A stretch of DNA of 64,000 nucleotides, from positions 124,001 through 188,000 of the forward strand of contig NZ_QHKS01000005.1 in the NCBI RefSeq assembly GCF_003353175.1, read 5' to 3'. Each line of letters opens with the position of its first letter. Position 1 is the first letter of the stretch. Source of the DNA: Paraburkholderia lacunae (GTDB lineage: Bacteria > Pseudomonadota > Gammaproteobacteria > Burkholderiales > Burkholderiaceae). Shown here piece after piece: positions 61,780 through 64,000 of the stretch. A program made the translations under genes and the position numbers. Under the pieces are notes generated by a model. That model was not told where the DNA came from. It was given only the letters and a program-made list of their open reading frames with translations, and ran no database searches.

Positions 61780-62097
61780 ATGAAGACGTTTATTTCCGCA
61801 GTTGTCGTTGCCGCCGCTCTGGCCGCTCCTGTTGCCTCGTTTGCCCAATCGAACCAGCCCGTGACGCGCGCTCAAGTTCGCGCTGAACTGGTGCAACTCG
61901 AAAAGGCCGGCTACAACCCGGCTGACAATCCGATCGATTACCCGGCCAACCTGCAGGCCGCACAAGCACGCGTCAATGCACAGAACGGCACCGCTCAAGC
62001 TGTGAACAGCGGTTATGGCGCACCGATCGCCGGCAGCTCGCAAGCCGGCCGCCCGACTAGCGGCAACGACCGTCAGTCGGTTTACTTCGGCAACTAA
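61780..62097 (+). CDS. DUF4148 secreted protein
   Basis: This 105-residue exported protein has a signal peptide (AVVVAAALAAPVASFAQ) and the DUF4148 pattern VTRAQVRAELVQLEKAGYNP followed by a low-complexity Gly/Ser/Gln tail. CGGAGG sits directly before ATG 61780. The family is abundant in Burkholderia envelopes without a known role. A perfect GCTATC/GATAGC dyad lies at 61608-61624 in the 260-bp promoter gap. A strong terminator follows. Confidence 0.9.
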   Translation: MKTFISAVVVAAALAAPVASFAQSNQPVTRAQVRAELVQLEKAGYNPADNPIDYPANLQAAQARVNAQNGTAQAVNSGYGAPIAGSSQAGRPTSGNDRQSVYFGN

Positions 62098-62152
62098 TCT
62101 GCGCCGAAGCTGATGCAAACAAACATCGCCTGGGTAACAGGCGGTGGGCAAT

Positions 62153-62190
62153 AAAAAACGCCGACCGGTTTTTTTCGGGCGGCGTTTTTT
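62153..62190 (+). terminator. Rho-independent terminator after the DUF4148 gene
   Basis: AAAAAACGCCG (62154-62164) pairs with CGGCGTTTTTT (62180-62190) around a T-rich loop, with further T residues after it. The A-rich upstream arm means it could also act from the opposite direction. Confidence 0.88.
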
Positions 62191-62383
62191 TCGTTTACGG
62201 TCCGCGTGGGCGGTTTGCCTCGGGACCGGAGCCGCGGTTCCTCCAGCTGACTCGACCGGCACCTTCAGACGGCGCCGACCGTCAAGCATGCCGGGCAGTC
62301 TGGCGGTTCGGTTGGTAGTGAAATTGGCGGGCAGGCGTCGTCGGCGTGCGGGGTGCCAGGGTGCGAGGCAGTGCGGGGGCAGC

Positions 62384-62704
62384 CTAATGCATGGTGCGAT
62401 GCCGGCGGCCGATATCGTCGAACAGCGCGCGGCTCGGTTCGAGTGCGAGCAGCCACGATTCGTCGTAGCCACTCAGATTGTCGAGCGCCTCGCGCAGCCG
62501 CTCGATCGCCACGGCGGGAATCTCGACACGGGCTTCGACGCCGCTCGACAGACCCGAAATGCTGGCGAGCTGCACCAGCGCGTCGGCCGCTTCGGCCACG
62601 TCCGCTGCAAAAACCAGATGTGTGTTCAACAACTCGACCAACCCGGGCGACGCCGCAACATCGTCGACGTTGAGTTGTACTGCCAGAAAGGTGGCTTTGT
62701 TCAT
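62384..62704 (-). CDS. Small cytoplasmic protein, unrecognised
   Basis: I do not recognise this 106-residue protein. It starts MNKATFLAVQLNVDDVAASP after AGGAG, is acidic and mostly helical, and ends with SWLLALEPSRALFDDIGRRH. It has no signal peptide, membrane helix or clear domain. The frame stays open upstream, but the ribosome binding site places the start at 62704. It stands alone, divergent from the cupin gene. Confidence 0.65.
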   Translation of the reverse strand: MNKATFLAVQLNVDDVAASPGLVELLNTHLVFAADVAEAADALVQLASISGLSSGVEARVEIPAVAIERLREALDNLSGYDESWLLALEPSRALFDDIGRRHRTMH

Positions 62705-62968
62705 CTCCGACTCCTCACAGGATCTGAGCGTATTGCGTACGGCGCATTGCGGCAGCATGACTGAGTATAGGTGAGGCCTCAATGGGTTCAATAAATCACG
62801 CGAGTGGCGCGGCTCAGCTCGGGGACAGCCGTGAGACCGGCCGTCAGGCTCACCGTCGGACCTATAATTGGGCCAGTCGAAATGGGCGGCTTTGCTGGTC
62901 GGGCTGCCCCGATGGGCCTCCGGGGTAGCGAGCAGGGGAAGACCGCGCCATTCAACCGTCGATTCACC

Positions 62969-63280
62969 ATGAAGATCATTCGCAGCAAGAATTTCACCGC
63001 GACGCGGCCATGGGGCGCGCTCGATATCGCCAACATGGGCGGCATCACGACGCGTCTGCATTGGACAAATCAGCCGTACAAATGGCACGTCAACGACGGC
63101 GAGGAAGTGTTCGCCGTGCTCGATGGACGCGTCGAAATGCGTTACCGCGAAGCGGGTGTCGAACAGTCGACCGTTCTGGAAACGGGCGATGTGTTCTACG
63201 CGTCGGCCGGCACCGAACATGTCGCGCACCCAATCGGCGTGGCGCGCATTCTGGTGGTCGAGGCGCAAGGCAGCGTCTGA
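62969..63280 (+). CDS. Single-domain cupin protein
   Basis: This 103-residue cupin has the two motifs WHVNDGEEVFAVLDGRVEMR and GDVFYASAGTEHVAHP, with His and Glu metal-ligand candidates. Cupins of this size can be sugar-phosphate isomerases, dioxygenases or binding proteins; no specific activity is indicated. ATG 62969 is chosen because it starts the conserved fold (KIIRSKNFTATRPW); longer in-frame sequence is not cupin-like. Confidence 0.82.
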   Translation: MKIIRSKNFTATRPWGALDIANMGGITTRLHWTNQPYKWHVNDGEEVFAVLDGRVEMRYREAGVEQSTVLETGDVFYASAGTEHVAHPIGVARILVVEAQGSV

Positions 63281-63431
63281 AGTTCGCCGCGGCGCCGGTG
63301 CGCTCGCGTGTGCACACGGCGGGCATAATGGGTGCTGCCGCTTCGCTTGAACACTACACTGCGCCGCGCTTTCCCACATCTTGCCGCGGGCGCCGGCGGA
63401 TCAATTGAATCAACCTGTCGAGGATCGTCAC

Positions 63432-64000
63432 ATGACAAGACAATGGCAAATCGCGGGGTCCCGGTTTCTGATCGTGGCCGCGTTTGGCGTCGTGCTCGGC
63501 GGCTGTACGACGATGCCGTGGGAAAGCACGCCGTTCTACAGCAGTACGCCGAGCCGGCCGACCACCCTCGGCAATGTTCCCGTGCCGGCCGGCTTCTACC
63601 GCGTCAATCCGGGTGACACACTCCCCGGGATTGCATCGGCGTTCGGCCGTCGGCCGCAGGATCTTGCTACGTGGAACGGTCTGGCGCCGAATACCACTGC
63701 GGTCGGTCCGGGACAGGTGTTGCGCGTTGCGCCGCCGATGGCGTCCGGCAGTGTGGTGACGCCGCCGGCCAATGTGGCCGGCGCCAACGCTGCCGCCGCC
63801 GTCCCGCAGCAGGGCGTGCTGCTGTGGCCGTTACGCGGGCCGGTGCTGAAAGGCTTCGCGCCGGGCAAGTCGAACGGCATCGTGATCGGCGGCCGCGCCG
63901 GCGATCCGGTCAAGGCCGCGGCCACCGGCCGGGTGGTGTACGCCGGCTCCGGTATCGAGGCGTACGGGCCGCTGATCATCATCAAGCACGACGATTCGTT
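63432..64000 (+). CDS. LysM/M23 peptidase-family lipoprotein, NlpD-like (runs off right edge)
   Basis: About 189 residues are visible. A lipoprotein signal ends at LGGC (Cys25). A LysM peptidoglycan-binding domain spans about 55-100 (FYRVNPGDTLPGIASAFGRR...WNGLAPNTTAVGPGQVLRV), then a Pro/Ala linker, and the M23 domain begins at WPLRGPVLKGFAPGKSNGIV and KAAATGRVVYAGSGIEAYGP. In NlpD-type proteins this M23 domain lacks some zinc ligands and activates amidases at the division site; the deciding residues lie beyond the edge. Confidence 0.88.
   Translation, partial: MTRQWQIAGSRFLIVAAFGVVLGGCTTMPWESTPFYSSTPSRPTTLGNVPVPAGFYRVNPGDTLPGIASAFGRRPQDLATWNGLAPNTTAVGPGQVLRVAPPMASGSVVTPPANVAGANAAAAVPQQGVLLWPLRGPVLKGFAPGKSNGIVIGGRAGDPVKAAATGRVVYAGSGIEAYGPLIIIKHDDS

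Overview
The window reads as a chromosomal segment of a Burkholderia-type betaproteobacterium, most likely Paraburkholderia. This rests on the high GC content with strong GC3, Burkholderia-style porins, an Anbu proteasome-like operon, lysine/alanine-rich HU and H-NS proteins, a PXPV-repeat protein, a DUF4148 protein, 3-hydroxybutyrate oligomer metabolism and a Burkholderia-type rhamnolipid cluster. No tRNA, rRNA, CRISPR array, prophage or intact insertion sequence was recognised.

Layout. 1-2.7 kb: a polyamine/phosphonate-type ABC transporter (partial permease and ATPase) divergent from an IclR regulator. 2.7-10.8 kb: a minus-strand peptide-uptake block made of an OprD-type porin, oppFDCBA and an XRE-cupin regulator. 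11.1-12.5 kb: two decayed genes, a POT peptide transporter and a MocR-like C-terminus. 12.9-13.5 kb: an HU protein with a histone-like tail. 13.7-18.2 kb: the four-gene Anbu operon (circularly permuted ATP-grasp, alpha-E, transglutaminase, Anbu peptidase). 18.5-25.9 kb: a general porin, a YihY membrane protein with an unusual tail, a YbaK deacylase, a SYLF lipoprotein, an FAD oxidoreductase and an unrecognised membrane protein. 25.9-27.3 kb: a gene-poor stretch with LysR remnants and a long hairpin. 27.3-29.0 kb: a secreted glycine-rich repeat protein. 29.4-36 kb: a nitrilase-family hydrolase, an FKBP isomerase, several small secreted proteins, a DUF6765 protein and an H-NS family protein with two DNA-binding modules.

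36.6-44.8 kb is the most notable region. It is a seven-gene, tightly coupled rhamnolipid operon: rhlA, an isoprenylcysteine-methyltransferase-like membrane enzyme, rhlB, a DHA2 MFS exporter, rhlC, an RND-type outer membrane factor and an EmrA-like adaptor. RhlA makes the lipid moiety, RhlB and RhlC add rhamnoses, and the last three transport proteins look like a tripartite exporter. The methyltransferase-like gene, translationally coupled to rhlA, suggests carboxyl-methylated glycolipids, which is inference only.

44.9-49.7 kb: a BON-like periplasmic protein and a two-component system divergent from a DUF3311/MctP monocarboxylate permease pair, with three TACGTAG boxes between them. 49.75-50.68 kb: a gene-free, long inverted-repeat element whose strand bias spills into both flanking genes. 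50.8-64 kb: a 3-hydroxybutyrate oligomer hydrolase, an outer membrane barrel, a DUF2252 protein, a polysaccharide deacetylase, an SDR, an oxidoreductase-like small protein with a His-rich repeat tail, a sirtuin, a DUF938 methyltransferase preceded by an 11-bp minisatellite, 6-phosphogluconate dehydrogenase, a DUF4148 protein, a cupin and a partial LysM/M23 lipoprotein.
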